Below are positions 39,301 to 47,376 of a stretch of 64,000 bases of DNA, piece by piece. The translations under genes and the position numbers were made by a program. The stretch covers positions 124,001 to 188,000 of the forward strand of contig JAISUS010000028.1 of NCBI GenBank assembly GCA_031271965.1, written 5' to 3'. This DNA is from Prevotella sp. GTDB lineage: Bacteria > Bacteroidota > Bacteroidia > Bacteroidales > Dysgonomonadaceae. The stretch's first letter is position 1. Every line of letters starts with the position of its first letter. The notes below the pieces were generated by a model. It was not told the DNA's origin and made no database searches. It saw only the letters and a list, made by a program, of their open reading frames with translations.

Positions 39301-40297
39301 TGAATCCGTGTTCGGAATAGTCAAAAATATAAACACCATCCGAGTAGGTAGACAGCCAGATTCTGTTTTCTTTATCTTTAAAGATATTATATATGGCATC
39401 ACCTCTTATATAGTATTCATTTTTGCTATGCTGATTATAAGCTTGTTCAAGACGCAATGTTTCTGTATTTAATAAGCATACGCCAAATCCGTCGGTACCT
39501 ATAATAAGACGGTTTTCTCCAAAAGTATTTAAAGACAGTATCGGATGATGCCAAAGGCTTGGTTCATTGATGGTGATTAATTTCTTTTCTTTTAATAGAT
39601 ACAGGAAAAGCCCATTGTTTACAGAACCAATCCATAACCTATCCGATCGGTTATCGTATAGACATGTCTCTATCTGAATGTTTTCTTGCGATAAAATAGA
39701 AGCATCCAATATTGGATATTTTATATCTTTTTTTATATCATATTTATAAACATTCTTGTTTGTCTGAATAAGAAGATGATTGTCTTCGAAGTCAGTAATA
39801 GATTTATATGAATCATTTTTAAGTTTTTGATTATGCAGGAATATAACAGAATCTTGCTTTAGAACACCTATATCTGTATGATCCATGATCCACATACGAT
39901 TGTTAGTATCAATATGCAACCATTTGATATATCTCTTCAAGTCTATATAGCAAATAAATTTATCTGAAAGCTCATCATATTTATATATTGTGCCTCTGTC
40001 GGTGTAGGTCCAGATAGTATTATCTCTATCTAATAAAACTTTTATTGACCTGGTTGGTATTGAGCCGTTTTGCAGAATATCCATCGGATAATTCTTGATG
40101 TTTACACCATCATATCTATCAACACCCAGACGAGTAGATATCCATAAAAAGTTTTTTTTATCCTGGACGGTATTGAATGTCTGTCTTCCGCTCAGTCCGT
40201 CGGTTACTCCCAAATGGTTTATTTCTTGAGGTAAGACAACTATAGAGCAAAGATTTAAAACTGAGATGAGTAAGAATCTAAAATAACACTTAATCAT
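36392..40297 (-). CDS. Hybrid two-component system sensor/regulator (HTCS) of PUL 2
   Basis: This 1301-residue sensor-regulator has a signal peptide ending VVLPQE, then two periplasmic propellers (GVTDGLSGRQTFNTVQDKK opening, many W-x-G-T/S repeats). A Y_Y_Y domain near 690-750 and a transmembrane helix near 765-785 (TIFLLFILIIAYFIYKY) follow. The kinase has phospho-acceptor H800 in TAHDIRTPLTLI and an ATPase lid GSGLGLLLVQKYV. The receiver has D1097 in VISDLQMPEMDG. The C-terminal AraC domain has AFSKEMGLSRTLLYTKFNSI and ends KIYGKSPKQFI. It should sense a breakdown product of the PUL 2 glycan and activate the adjacent susC promoter. It lies 131 bases from susC in the same direction. Confidence 0.95.
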   Translation of the reverse strand: MIKCYFRFLLISVLNLCSIVVLPQEINHLGVTDGLSGRQTFNTVQDKKNFLWISTRLGVDRYDGVNIKNYPMDILQNGSIPTRSIKVLLDRDNTIWTYTDRGTIYKYDELSDKFICYIDLKRYIKWLHIDTNNRMWIMDHTDIGVLKQDSVIFLHNQKLKNDSYKSITDFEDNHLLIQTNKNVYKYDIKKDIKYPILDASILSQENIQIETCLYDNRSDRLWIGSVNNGLFLYLLKEKKLITINEPSLWHHPILSLNTFGENRLIIGTDGFGVCLLNTETLRLEQAYNQHSKNEYYIRGDAIYNIFKDKENRIWLSTYSDGVYIFDYSEHGFKTIKYEKGNENHLSRNVICDILEDSSGNLWFATNNDLCLWNKKQNKWTRFLESKNILTLYEDSQQNIWVGTYSSGVYKLRKDGSIISNYVRTTNNSIGTDFVYAIYEDIQGNIWFGGRRGDLTKFDKRQNRFTQIPIGQVNHIIQKDVNTIFVSSELGVFQININSLKYTGAPFNKNLKSKYISDMFLESDSILWLGSYGNGLNRCNIISGTIQSFTQKEGLPSDIIYAMEIDNKKNLWFSSENGIGCFNIETQGITNFSITDGLSDNQFRQLSKVKTQSGDIYFGSYEGITYFNPDNIKKGKGKAQLFLESFSLFNKVVLPNDKNSPLKKSLDETQTIKLNYKQHSFSVNFVAIDYSKSKTRRYMWMLKNMDQDWIGPTSEHIANYTNIAAGNYIFKVRYLDNNNNILDERSVSIEVSPPFWNTVWARTIFLLFILIIAYFIYKYAEQQLKKKQSQEKIKFFINTAHDIRTPLTLISGPIYELKEQLPSSPNTDYLLNLVTNNLSKLNNMFSQLLDFQKAYESQNRLVIKRRDVKEYLNEKLTYWKSSAQKKHISIDLLLPDEAVEEWFDIEKIDKILDNLVSNAIKYTQDGGKIKVKLSTENNLWKITVIDNGIGISKQDQKNLFKRFYRAGNAINSQVSGSGLGLLLVQKYVTEHKGDIGVNSTENKGSEFYIQFKRGNKIYQNNILLDDQNIPIFDENEVSDNCYDAENLRLKILIVEDNNDLRSYIKLSLSSYYSVYTAENGADAWDNILKINPDIVISDLQMPEMDGFELCKKIKTTFETSHIPIILLTVVNDKINVTEGFNLGVDDYIEKPFDIKYLRLKINNIIQNRKILRQKFLGIDKEKIQISDRINENEHNSYFIEKATSIVKTNISNTHFSIAAFSKEMGLSRTLLYTKFNSITGYTPNDFIKIVRMNEAISYFKEKKYTINEVALMVGFDEPAYFSTSFKKIYGKSPKQFIEENIP

Positions 40298-41132
40298 TTA
40301 CTTTGATTTATATGGTAGATTTAAAGTTATCACCTTTTTCCACGGGTGAAATGTTTATTTAAAAAAACAAAGAAAATGATTTTTACTCATTATGCTTCTC
40401 GCTTTTTTGTTAAGGTTTACTAGTTATTCTAAAATTGAATATCGAAAGATTTTTCAAATCTTGACTATTTAAGAATTGAATACTTTTGTGCTAAACAAGT
40501 GTTAAAACAAAATCTATCTCAATTATGACAATTGTAAATATCTTCGTTTCGAGGAGACAACCATATCGGGAATTTAAATTTGAGGTTTATTTATTATGAA
40601 ATCTTTTTCAACATATCTAATTAAACCATATTTAGATGATATTAACTTAAAAGGACTAAATTAGGGTTTTTAATGTTAAAATGATGCAAAACCCATAAAG
40701 ATAAACTGCAATAAACTTATTCTCCCCTTCTGAGACAGGATAGAGCTTGCTCATTCTGATTTTTTCTATTTACCTATTGCTTCATTCTTTTTATGATTGT
40801 TAAAACATGTTTATTCTATTAATTTATAAATGTTAAAGGTGTATATTTATAGAGTGAAAAATAGATAAACACACCTGTTACTTAGAAAGTGACAGACAAT
40901 GAAGACAAGTAATACTAAACTTATAATAAAGGAAGAGAAAAGAAGACTTATATAATCTACAGATGTTCTACAAACTGTCTAACAAATTATTCACTCATAA
41001 AAATGCGTGACTTTAATTTTTATAATACTATTTTGTAGGACAGCATTTTACAGCAATTTCCATATAGAAATACGGCAGAAAGCAAAAAATTTTTACAAAC
41101 AATTTATTAAACACACTGTAAATTTGCACGTT
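40298..41132. other. Large intergenic region between divergent HTCS and AraC genes
   Basis: These 835 bases contain no convincing gene. Visible structures are a hairpin with arms GGGTTTT (40664-40670) and AAAACCC (40688-40694), and a tighter one with arms CTGTTACTT (40875-40883) and AAGTGACAG (40887-40895) and a three-base loop. Neither has a T-run, so they are not obvious terminators; the second could be an operator. A TAAATTTG match at 41119-41126 lies too close to the AraC ATG to be a likely promoter. The sequence is otherwise very AT-rich. Confidence 0.5.
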
Positions 41133-42011
41133 ATGGAGCTTTTATACTCAGCAGAACATCTGAGATGCATTAACTATGACCGGGGGGAAAGCCCTATTAT
41201 GGAATTGATTGTTGTAGAAAAAGGAAAATCATGGGAAAATCGACCACTAGGTAATAAATTAGTTTTTTTGCTGACAGGAAAGATATTGTTTTCAATTGGG
41301 CAATTCTCAAATTGTATAATTGAAGATAAACGTATTTTATACTTGCCTACTGGTTATCAATTTAGGTTTAAGTCAATAGAAGATTGTACTTTACTCGTTA
41401 TGCAAATAAATGGGCAAAAGTATTTCTGTGATGATTATAACTTCAAAGATTTAGAAAAAAACATTTCAATATCGGGATATTCAAATTTGAAAGTAGACGG
41501 TCCGGTTACGTTAGAAATAAATGAGATCGTGGAGAAGTATCTTGACCTTTTAATTCAATTTATACAAAAAGGAGCGAGATGTAAATGTTTTTACCATCTG
41601 AAAATAAAAGAACTATTTTATATTTTCAGATGGTTTTATTCCAAAGAAATTCTATTCGTATTTTTTCAGTCCGCTCTAAAAGGAGGAAATGAATTCGCCT
41701 CTTATATTATGGATAACTGGCATAAATATAGCACAGTAGGGCAGTTGTCTGAAGCCATGAATTATACAGTGTCTGGCTTCGAAAAACGATTTAAACGAGT
41801 GTTTGGCATATCTCCTTACAAGTGGATGACTAATCAAAAAGCTGAAAGGATATTCCATCAAGTGAGAACGACGGATCTAACATTCAAGCAAATAAGTTCC
41901 AATTTCGGGTTCACGTCTTTATCCCATTTCAATGACTTTTGTAAAATTCATTTGGGCAAGTCTCCGGGAGATATAAGAAAAAACGGCACGATTGGCGGAA
42001 ATCGGGAATAA
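41133..42011 (+). CDS. AraC-family transcriptional regulator
   Basis: This 292-residue protein is counted from the ATG at 41133. An upstream in-frame GTG at 41007 would add 42 residues unlike any family member. Residues 1-165 form a cupin-like sensor domain without identified ligand residues. The C-terminal 100 residues are a double helix-turn-helix: STVGQLSEAMNYTVSGFEKRFKRVFG, then LTFKQISSNFGFTSLSHFNDFCK and the family ending GKSPGDIRK. It precedes the fimbrial operon in the same direction with 418 bases between, so it is a good candidate regulator of that operon. No fused sensor is present, unlike the two HTCSs. The inducing signal is unknown. Confidence 0.85.
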   Translation: MELLYSAEHLRCINYDRGESPIMELIVVEKGKSWENRPLGNKLVFLLTGKILFSIGQFSNCIIEDKRILYLPTGYQFRFKSIEDCTLLVMQINGQKYFCDDYNFKDLEKNISISGYSNLKVDGPVTLEINEIVEKYLDLLIQFIQKGARCKCFYHLKIKELFYIFRWFYSKEILFVFFQSALKGGNEFASYIMDNWHKYSTVGQLSEAMNYTVSGFEKRFKRVFGISPYKWMTNQKAERIFHQVRTTDLTFKQISSNFGFTSLSHFNDFCKIHLGKSPGDIRKNGTIGGNRE

Positions 42012-42429
42012 ACAGGCGTTTTTTTGGCGGGCCGGATATATAAATTTATATAATTTTGTCTTATCGAATCTGACACATTTATCACTTTCGTTCAGTGATG
42101 GTCTATGAATTATAAGGTCTTGTATCTATTATGAATAAAATAAATTTTTGTTTATGTAATGTGTAATAGTGGCAATGTTATACTAACTGTTGATGAAAAA
42201 CAAGACTCACTTGTGTAAGTAAATTGTTAGTGTGATAAAGGCTGAAGGCATGGCGAGTTTTTGTCGCGTTGTTTCTTTATAATTAATTATATGTTAATAA
42301 TAATTTGTTCACATGGTTCAGTCCGGGTGGATAAGAGGGAGGCTTGTGTCAATATCATGGTTAAAATACAGAATTATAAGTAAGCATCATTACACTATAA
42401 TGAAATTAAATTAATTAAAAATTAGAAAA
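42012..42429. other. Upstream region of the fimbrial operon
   Basis: This 418-base region has no coding potential that I can support. TAATTTTG at 42051-42058 matches the -7 consensus, with a TTTG 24 bases further upstream. A near-match TAATTTG occurs near 42300, closer to the first fimbrial gene. Short inverted repeats (ACTAAC at 42182-42187 with GTTAGT at 42226-42231) could be regulator sites. I found no long inverted repeats that would suggest an invertible promoter. Confidence 0.4.
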
Positions 42430-43659
42430 ATGAAAAAAGTATTATTTAGCTTGGCTTTTGCCGTTATGCTGTTTTCTTCTTGCGGTAGCGATGAAAATGT
42501 TCCCGTGACTTCAAAGACGGGAGATTTAGTTGCTGAGGTCACTTTTGATGGTCTTACCGCCAAAGCCGCGTCTTCAACAGCCATTCCTGTTACAAAGTGG
42601 AGTAATGTGAATAAAATACAGTTGTTTTTATATAATTCAACTAGTGGTGCTGTTGCTTTCTCCGATATTATAGATCCATCTGCGTCTACAACTAAAATCT
42701 TTAAATGGACAAATGTTCCTCAAGGTACTTACGAACTGGCAATTGTCGCTAATATTAATAGTGCGGTTGGCGAAGACAATGTTGCTACGTCTCTCGACGG
42801 TGGTACAAGCTGGACAAAGTTTGATGCATATAATGTTATAACAAAAGCGTTGAACACTGATTTGTTTATTGATCTGAAAAAATCGGCTCTTCCTGCCGGG
42901 CATACATTTACTGGAAAAAATCCATATGCTCCTGCTTCGGAAATATTCACTGCATATGCTTCAAACGTGAAAATAGAAGAGGGAAAAACAACAGACCTAT
43001 CAGGTACAGCAAGCGCTTTGAAATTGAAAAGAGAAATATCGTTAATGCGCATACGTGTTGATAAGACAAACAAAACAGATGCACCAGCCTTGAGTAGTGT
43101 GGATTTTGCGAATGCCAAAAACTTCCTTGCTGTAGAAAATATGCCTGTTGGGCTGGGTCTCAAGGTAGGAACATTTGCAGGTGGAATATATTCGACAGCG
43201 TCTGATGCTAGTAGGATTATGATAGCTTCTGAGGGCGTGAATACATATAATACTGCTGATCCTGCATCGACAAGCTATAATCCAACAGTTATAATCGATG
43301 CTAAATTTACACTTTGGAAAGATATTCAGATACTGCCAAATGCTACTCGCGCAGAAGCTAAAGCTCCTAGTGCAGATGCAGATGCAGCAAGAAGATATTT
43401 CGTTATTCTTTCAGGATGGGCTCCGGCTGGATATGAATATGCGGACGGAACTGTAGCAACAGTCGCTCAACCGGTATATTGGGCTGGCTCTATCAAGGGG
43501 GTTTTCTCTCCGAATGTGATACGTGAAGTGAATATGACTATCAAATCGAAAGGGTATCCGGAAATTCCTAATCCAGAAAAAGAAGGTACGCTGATTATAG
43601 AAGTTGGTACTCCTGAAGACTGGAACTCAAATATAGAAACCGAAAACATAGACGTGTAA
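42430..43659 (+). CDS. FimA/Mfa1-like fimbrillin lipoprotein
   Basis: This 409-residue protein has a lipobox (VMLFSSC, Cys19) followed by the fimbrillin pattern. An N-terminal beta-domain has NVNKIQLFLYNSTSGAVAFSD and WTNVPQGTYELAIVANINS. A second begins at KLKREISLMRIRVDKTN, and the C-terminal strand region has NVIREVNMTIKSKGYPEIPNPEKEGTLIIEV. Type V pilins of this group are exported as lipoproteins, trimmed by an Arg/Lys protease at the surface, then polymerised by donor-strand exchange. The tail DWNSNIETENIDV shares W-N-x-x-I-E-T-E with the next protein. As first gene of the operon with a strong start it is probably the major stalk subunit. Confidence 0.82.
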   Translation: MKKVLFSLAFAVMLFSSCGSDENVPVTSKTGDLVAEVTFDGLTAKAASSTAIPVTKWSNVNKIQLFLYNSTSGAVAFSDIIDPSASTTKIFKWTNVPQGTYELAIVANINSAVGEDNVATSLDGGTSWTKFDAYNVITKALNTDLFIDLKKSALPAGHTFTGKNPYAPASEIFTAYASNVKIEEGKTTDLSGTASALKLKREISLMRIRVDKTNKTDAPALSSVDFANAKNFLAVENMPVGLGLKVGTFAGGIYSTASDASRIMIASEGVNTYNTADPASTSYNPTVIIDAKFTLWKDIQILPNATRAEAKAPSADADAARRYFVILSGWAPAGYEYADGTVATVAQPVYWAGSIKGVFSPNVIREVNMTIKSKGYPEIPNPEKEGTLIIEVGTPEDWNSNIETENIDV

Positions 43660-43813
43660 GTTTACTTGCGCTGAGGTTCTTCATAAACAATCAAAATTTG
43701 ATGACTAATTGAACATTGTTATACTGCCCGTTCATGCGGAACAATACTCTTTGTCAAAGTATTGTTCCGAAGGGGCAGATAATAGCTGGATGTTATCTTA
43801 TTATCTGAAAAAA

Positions 43814-44818
43814 ATGAATAAAAGATATTACTTACAGTTTTTTTACCTGCTGGCTGTATTGCCTACTTTATTATATTTCTCGTCATGTACATATGATTAT
43901 TTCGAGGATGAGACCAATTACGAAATATATGTACCTAAAGCTGATCAGAATATAAGAACAGAAACATACAGTATCAAAGACCTTAGCATCTTTATATACA
44001 ACGATGAACTTAATAAAGAAAGATATTCCTATAATCCATTTACCGAAAATGCGCGTAGTAAATTAGGGAATTTTAATTTCAGGCTTTACCCCGGTAGCTA
44101 TGACGTATACTGCTTCAGTGACGTGCAGGAAATACTTTTTCAGGACTTAAACACATACAGCAAAGCCAGATTTGATCTGCAAAAATCTACAGATGGAACT
44201 TATAAAGAGCCATCTGCAATTTATGTGGAGTATAAAACTCCTACAATTAAATTTCCTGGTCCGATAGTTTCCGATACTTCTTTTTTCGAACGGAAATATG
44301 TAGGACGTATCTGCATAGCTTTTAAAAATCTGCACAAACTGGAAGCTTCTCTTACATATGCCAATATAAAAAAAATAGAGATTGAGGCATCAGGAGTAGG
44401 TGTTACTCAATATCTATCGGCATTAAAAGATAGTACCAGCACCCGATCTTCACGAAACAGTGCTTCAGATATAATGCGATTAAGCGCAGAAACATTCCTT
44501 GTCGAATATAAAGATTTTGAATTTGGTATTCAGAATTACTATTTCCCTTCGCCTGATTTGTCTGAAGAAGGATACGTGCAGCCCATCGAGTTGAAGTTAA
44601 CATTTATCGATCAATCCAATAATACATTGTCTCTTTTGAAAATTCCTTTTACGGAGAAAACGGGAATTCCGATTGTTTTGCATATGAATGAGACCCGCAT
44701 AATAGAAGTAGACGGAAATAATATTCAGATATTGAAATTGGACGATCTCGAACCGTGGAATCCTAAGATAGAAACGGAAGAAGACTCCGGTCCCGGTGGA
44801 GGAGGAGTAGGCGTATAA
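43814..44818 (+). CDS. FimB/Mfa2-like fimbrial anchor lipoprotein
   Basis: Counted from the ATG at 43814, this is a 334-residue lipoprotein with lipobox LLYFSSC near residue 24. The longer reading from 43709 adds 35 residues that would bury the signal peptide. The body resembles Mfa2/FimB proteins, which cap or anchor the fimbria base: TYSIKDLSIFIYNDELNKE, GNFNFRLYPGSYDVYCFSD, and FERKYVGRICIAFKNLHKLEA. It ends EPWNPKIETEEDSGPGGGGV, an odd glycine-rich tail after a W-N-x-x-I-E-T-E motif shared with the preceding fimbrillin. It begins 155 bases after that gene. Confidence 0.68.
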   Translation: MNKRYYLQFFYLLAVLPTLLYFSSCTYDYFEDETNYEIYVPKADQNIRTETYSIKDLSIFIYNDELNKERYSYNPFTENARSKLGNFNFRLYPGSYDVYCFSDVQEILFQDLNTYSKARFDLQKSTDGTYKEPSAIYVEYKTPTIKFPGPIVSDTSFFERKYVGRICIAFKNLHKLEASLTYANIKKIEIEASGVGVTQYLSALKDSTSTRSSRNSASDIMRLSAETFLVEYKDFEFGIQNYYFPSPDLSEEGYVQPIELKLTFIDQSNNTLSLLKIPFTEKTGIPIVLHMNETRIIEVDGNNIQILKLDDLEPWNPKIETEEDSGPGGGGVGV

Positions 44819-44850
44819 AGAAGTATTTATTAATATATTATGAATCAATA

Positions 44851-45459
44851 ATGAAACATTATTTCAAATACATTTTTACTGGAACTATAATGCTGATGAT
44901 GTTCCTTTGCTATAATCCCGAAGTAAAATCTCAGGCTCTCAAAACAAATGTTCCTTTTATTTTGACGGGGAATCCCAATTTTGGTGTAGAGTGGACTGTC
45001 GGACGGCAGCTTACAATAAATACAGATATCATGTGGATGCCTTATTTATTCAAAAAAAATGAAGAAGTGTTTCGCGTACTTGTAGGTAGCCTCGACTTTA
45101 GGTATTATCTCAATCCTAAATACTACTATACAAACGACCTTTGGGATGGCTTCTATGTAGGTCCTTACGCAATGGCAGGGAATTTTAATATAGGTCTTAA
45201 AAATAAAGATGAAGAAAAGACCAGTTATCGGCGCAAAGGATGGGGAATGTCTGCCGGAATAACAGCCGGATATAAATTTTACCTGTCAAGCCGTTTCCGT
45301 ATCGATGCCAATATTGGAGTCGGATATGCACATATGCAATACGATAAATTTCAACTTGGAGGCGAATATGCTGATTTCCCAATAGAGATAAAGAAAACAA
45401 AAAGTTATGTTGGACCCACTAAGATAGGAATATCATTGGTGTACAATATATTCAGATAA
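44851..45459 (+). CDS. DUF3575 outer-membrane beta-barrel protein
   Basis: This 202-residue exported protein has a signal peptide ending EVKSQA, then LKTNVPFILTGNPNFGVEWTVGRQLTINTDI, the characteristic opening of DUF3575 proteins. Alternating amphipathic strands follow (FRVLVGSLDFRYYLNP, FYVGPYAMAGNFNIGLKN, FRIDANIGVGYAHMQY) and it ends VGPTKIGISLVYNIFR, typical of an eight-stranded barrel. DUF3575 genes are recurrent neighbours of FimA-type fimbrial genes in Bacteroidales, where the barrel is thought to take part in surface display; the mechanism is not established. It lies 32 bases after the FimB-like gene and 10 before the OmpA-like gene, in one operon. Confidence 0.85.
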   Translation: MKHYFKYIFTGTIMLMMFLCYNPEVKSQALKTNVPFILTGNPNFGVEWTVGRQLTINTDIMWMPYLFKKNEEVFRVLVGSLDFRYYLNPKYYYTNDLWDGFYVGPYAMAGNFNIGLKNKDEEKTSYRRKGWGMSAGITAGYKFYLSSRFRIDANIGVGYAHMQYDKFQLGGEYADFPIEIKKTKSYVGPTKIGISLVYNIFR

Positions 45460-45469
45460 AAAGATTGCT

Positions 45470-47362
45470 ATGATTAATAATATATTACGATCATATTTCT
45501 TACTTCTTCTCTTTTTTGCATCATTGTCTGCAACAGGTGATGAGATCAGAAATGAAACAGAAGGAGACAGAAGGGCTAAAGGAATCGAATCTCGCGCTGA
45601 CAGGAAATTTGTCCGTCAGGATTTCGATGAGGCCATGGCTATATATGAATCTGCGTTTAAGAATACATTAAGTGCCAAATATGGAGGTGCTTTACACCTG
45701 AAAGTTGGACGGTTATATCTAACCCTATTAGATTATGTAGCGGCTATACCTCATTATGAATCGGCTATGGCTATAGCCAGTGATTTGTTCACATCGGCTG
45801 ACGTATGTAACTATCTTGATGCATTGCGGTTTTCAGGAGAGAGAATGAAAGCTATCGGACTTGCCCGAAGATATGCCTATCGGGATACTTATCATTCTGA
45901 TCAACGTTATCAAAATATCCTTCATGCCCTTAATTATGAAGGAGGATTTTTGCCAATTGGTACACCTGAATATACAGTGCGAGGATTAGATAATGCGAAT
46001 ACATCAAATTCGGAATTTTGGGTAGGTTTGAAAGGCAACGAATATTTTTATGCTAGCAGTAAGAGCCGTTTTCACGATCCAAGCAAGAAATTTTACCATC
46101 GAAGCAATTATTTTTCGTTGAATGAGAACTCTGAATTCTCCATTAAAAACGAAGGAAACAGCAAAAGGCGGCTTCTGGATATGATTCCGGAAGGGTTACA
46201 AAACGGGCCTATGTCTTTTTCCTCCAATATGACAAGAATGGTGGTAACACAGGTTCATTACGGAAAAGATGAGGGTATTGGTATGACTGCGCAGGGGCTA
46301 AATACGTTTCAGACCAGATTATATTATTCTAATTATGATCAGAAAAGAAAAGGTTGGTCCTCATTTAAAGAAGCTTTTCCGCAGAAAGAAGGATATTCAT
46401 ATTCCCATCCATTTCTCTTCAACAACGACCGCTCTCTCCTTTTTGCATCAGATGTACCTGGTGGCTTTGGTGGGTATGATATTTATGTTACTCACTGGAA
46501 TGATAAGACAGGCACGTGGAACGATCCTGTAAACTTAGGATCTCAGGTTAATACCGAAGGAGATGAAATATCACCGGGTTTATTTGATGATATGTTGATT
46601 TTCTCTTCTAATGGTCATGTTGGTTTTGGTGGATATGACGTATATGGCATAACCTATGAAAATGGACAGGCCGTACTTGGGAGTTTAATACATTTTGATT
46701 ATCCGATAAATACTGTTCACAACGATTTTAGCCTACTTCATATAGATGAAAACCGGGGATATATTGTGTCTGACAGAAAGACTGCAAATAAGGACGATAT
46801 TTACTATTTCGAGCGTAATACAAGGGGTGAAAAAAAGAACAATATGCTATTTGGCATGTCTGAAGCTCAGGCCGTAAGCAATGGTTCTATAGGCTTAATG
46901 AGAGAAGAGGGCAAATTCAATGTACCACAGAAGGAGTCTTTGCCTAGTAGTAGGTTTGCAGAACATACTTTAAGCTTGCATTTTGATTTTGACTCTTATA
47001 AATTGGAAAGTGATGCACTTAAAGCTCTTGATTTATGGCGAAAAATAGCTGATTTCAGCAAAATAGATACTTTGATCATAGAAGGTTATGCCGATGAGAT
47101 TGGAGGAGAAGAATATAATCAAACTCTATCGGAAAAGAGAGCTTTGGAAGTAAGTAGTTGGTTGAAACACAATGGAGTGATGGCCAAACTACTAGTTCAG
47201 GGTATGGGACAAGTTCCGGCCGATATAGATTTTTCTACATTGTTACCGGGACTCAGTAGAGAATTATCAGGACAATCTCTTTATAAATCTCTTCCATTAG
47301 AAAATAGAATACGGCTCAATCAGGATGCACGCCGGGTAGACATAAAAGCAATAACAAAATAA
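45470..47362 (+). CDS. TPR/PD40/OmpA-domain protein, PorE-like
   Basis: This 630-residue periplasmic or outer-membrane-associated protein has a signal peptide, TPR-like helices at about 35-150 (FVRQDFDEAMAIYESAFKNT, DYVAAIPHYESAMAIAS), and a PD40 propeller at about 295-440 with repeats SLLFASDVPGGFGGYDIYV and LIFSSNGHVGFGGYDVYGI. The C-terminal OmpA domain has LHFDFDSYKLES and GYADEIGGEEYNQTLSEKRA. The diaminopimelate-binding pair is D542 and R557, at the canonical 15-residue spacing. This order matches T9SS protein PorE, which ties the secretion machine to peptidoglycan, except that PorE has an extra regulatory-like domain that I do not see. An anchoring role for the surface structure encoded here is inferred. 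Confidence 0.83.
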   Translation: MINNILRSYFLLLLFFASLSATGDEIRNETEGDRRAKGIESRADRKFVRQDFDEAMAIYESAFKNTLSAKYGGALHLKVGRLYLTLLDYVAAIPHYESAMAIASDLFTSADVCNYLDALRFSGERMKAIGLARRYAYRDTYHSDQRYQNILHALNYEGGFLPIGTPEYTVRGLDNANTSNSEFWVGLKGNEYFYASSKSRFHDPSKKFYHRSNYFSLNENSEFSIKNEGNSKRRLLDMIPEGLQNGPMSFSSNMTRMVVTQVHYGKDEGIGMTAQGLNTFQTRLYYSNYDQKRKGWSSFKEAFPQKEGYSYSHPFLFNNDRSLLFASDVPGGFGGYDIYVTHWNDKTGTWNDPVNLGSQVNTEGDEISPGLFDDMLIFSSNGHVGFGGYDVYGITYENGQAVLGSLIHFDYPINTVHNDFSLLHIDENRGYIVSDRKTANKDDIYYFERNTRGEKKNNMLFGMSEAQAVSNGSIGLMREEGKFNVPQKESLPSSRFAEHTLSLHFDFDSYKLESDALKALDLWRKIADFSKIDTLIIEGYADEIGGEEYNQTLSEKRALEVSSWLKHNGVMAKLLVQGMGQVPADIDFSTLLPGLSRELSGQSLYKSLPLENRIRLNQDARRVDIKAITK

Positions 47363-47376
47363 ATATTTATATCACA

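Noticed and set aside
40525-40599. 24-codon frame in the HTCS-AraC gap
   Set aside because: Too short, with no hydrophobic segment, promoter or terminator.
41119-41126. TAAATTTG as promoter of the AraC gene
   Set aside because: It would place the transcription start at the ATG itself, giving a leaderless mRNA, and there is no -33 element.
41007-41132. GTG start adding 42 residues to the AraC regulator
   Set aside because: The extension has no regulator-like sequence and the ATG at 41133 gives a normal AraC family length.
42012-42429. Invertible promoter for the fimbrial operon
   Set aside because: No long inverted repeats flank a promoter and no recombinase gene is nearby.
43709-43813. Longer N-terminus for the FimB-like lipoprotein
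   Set aside because: It would put 35 mostly polar residues before a clear lipoprotein signal peptide.
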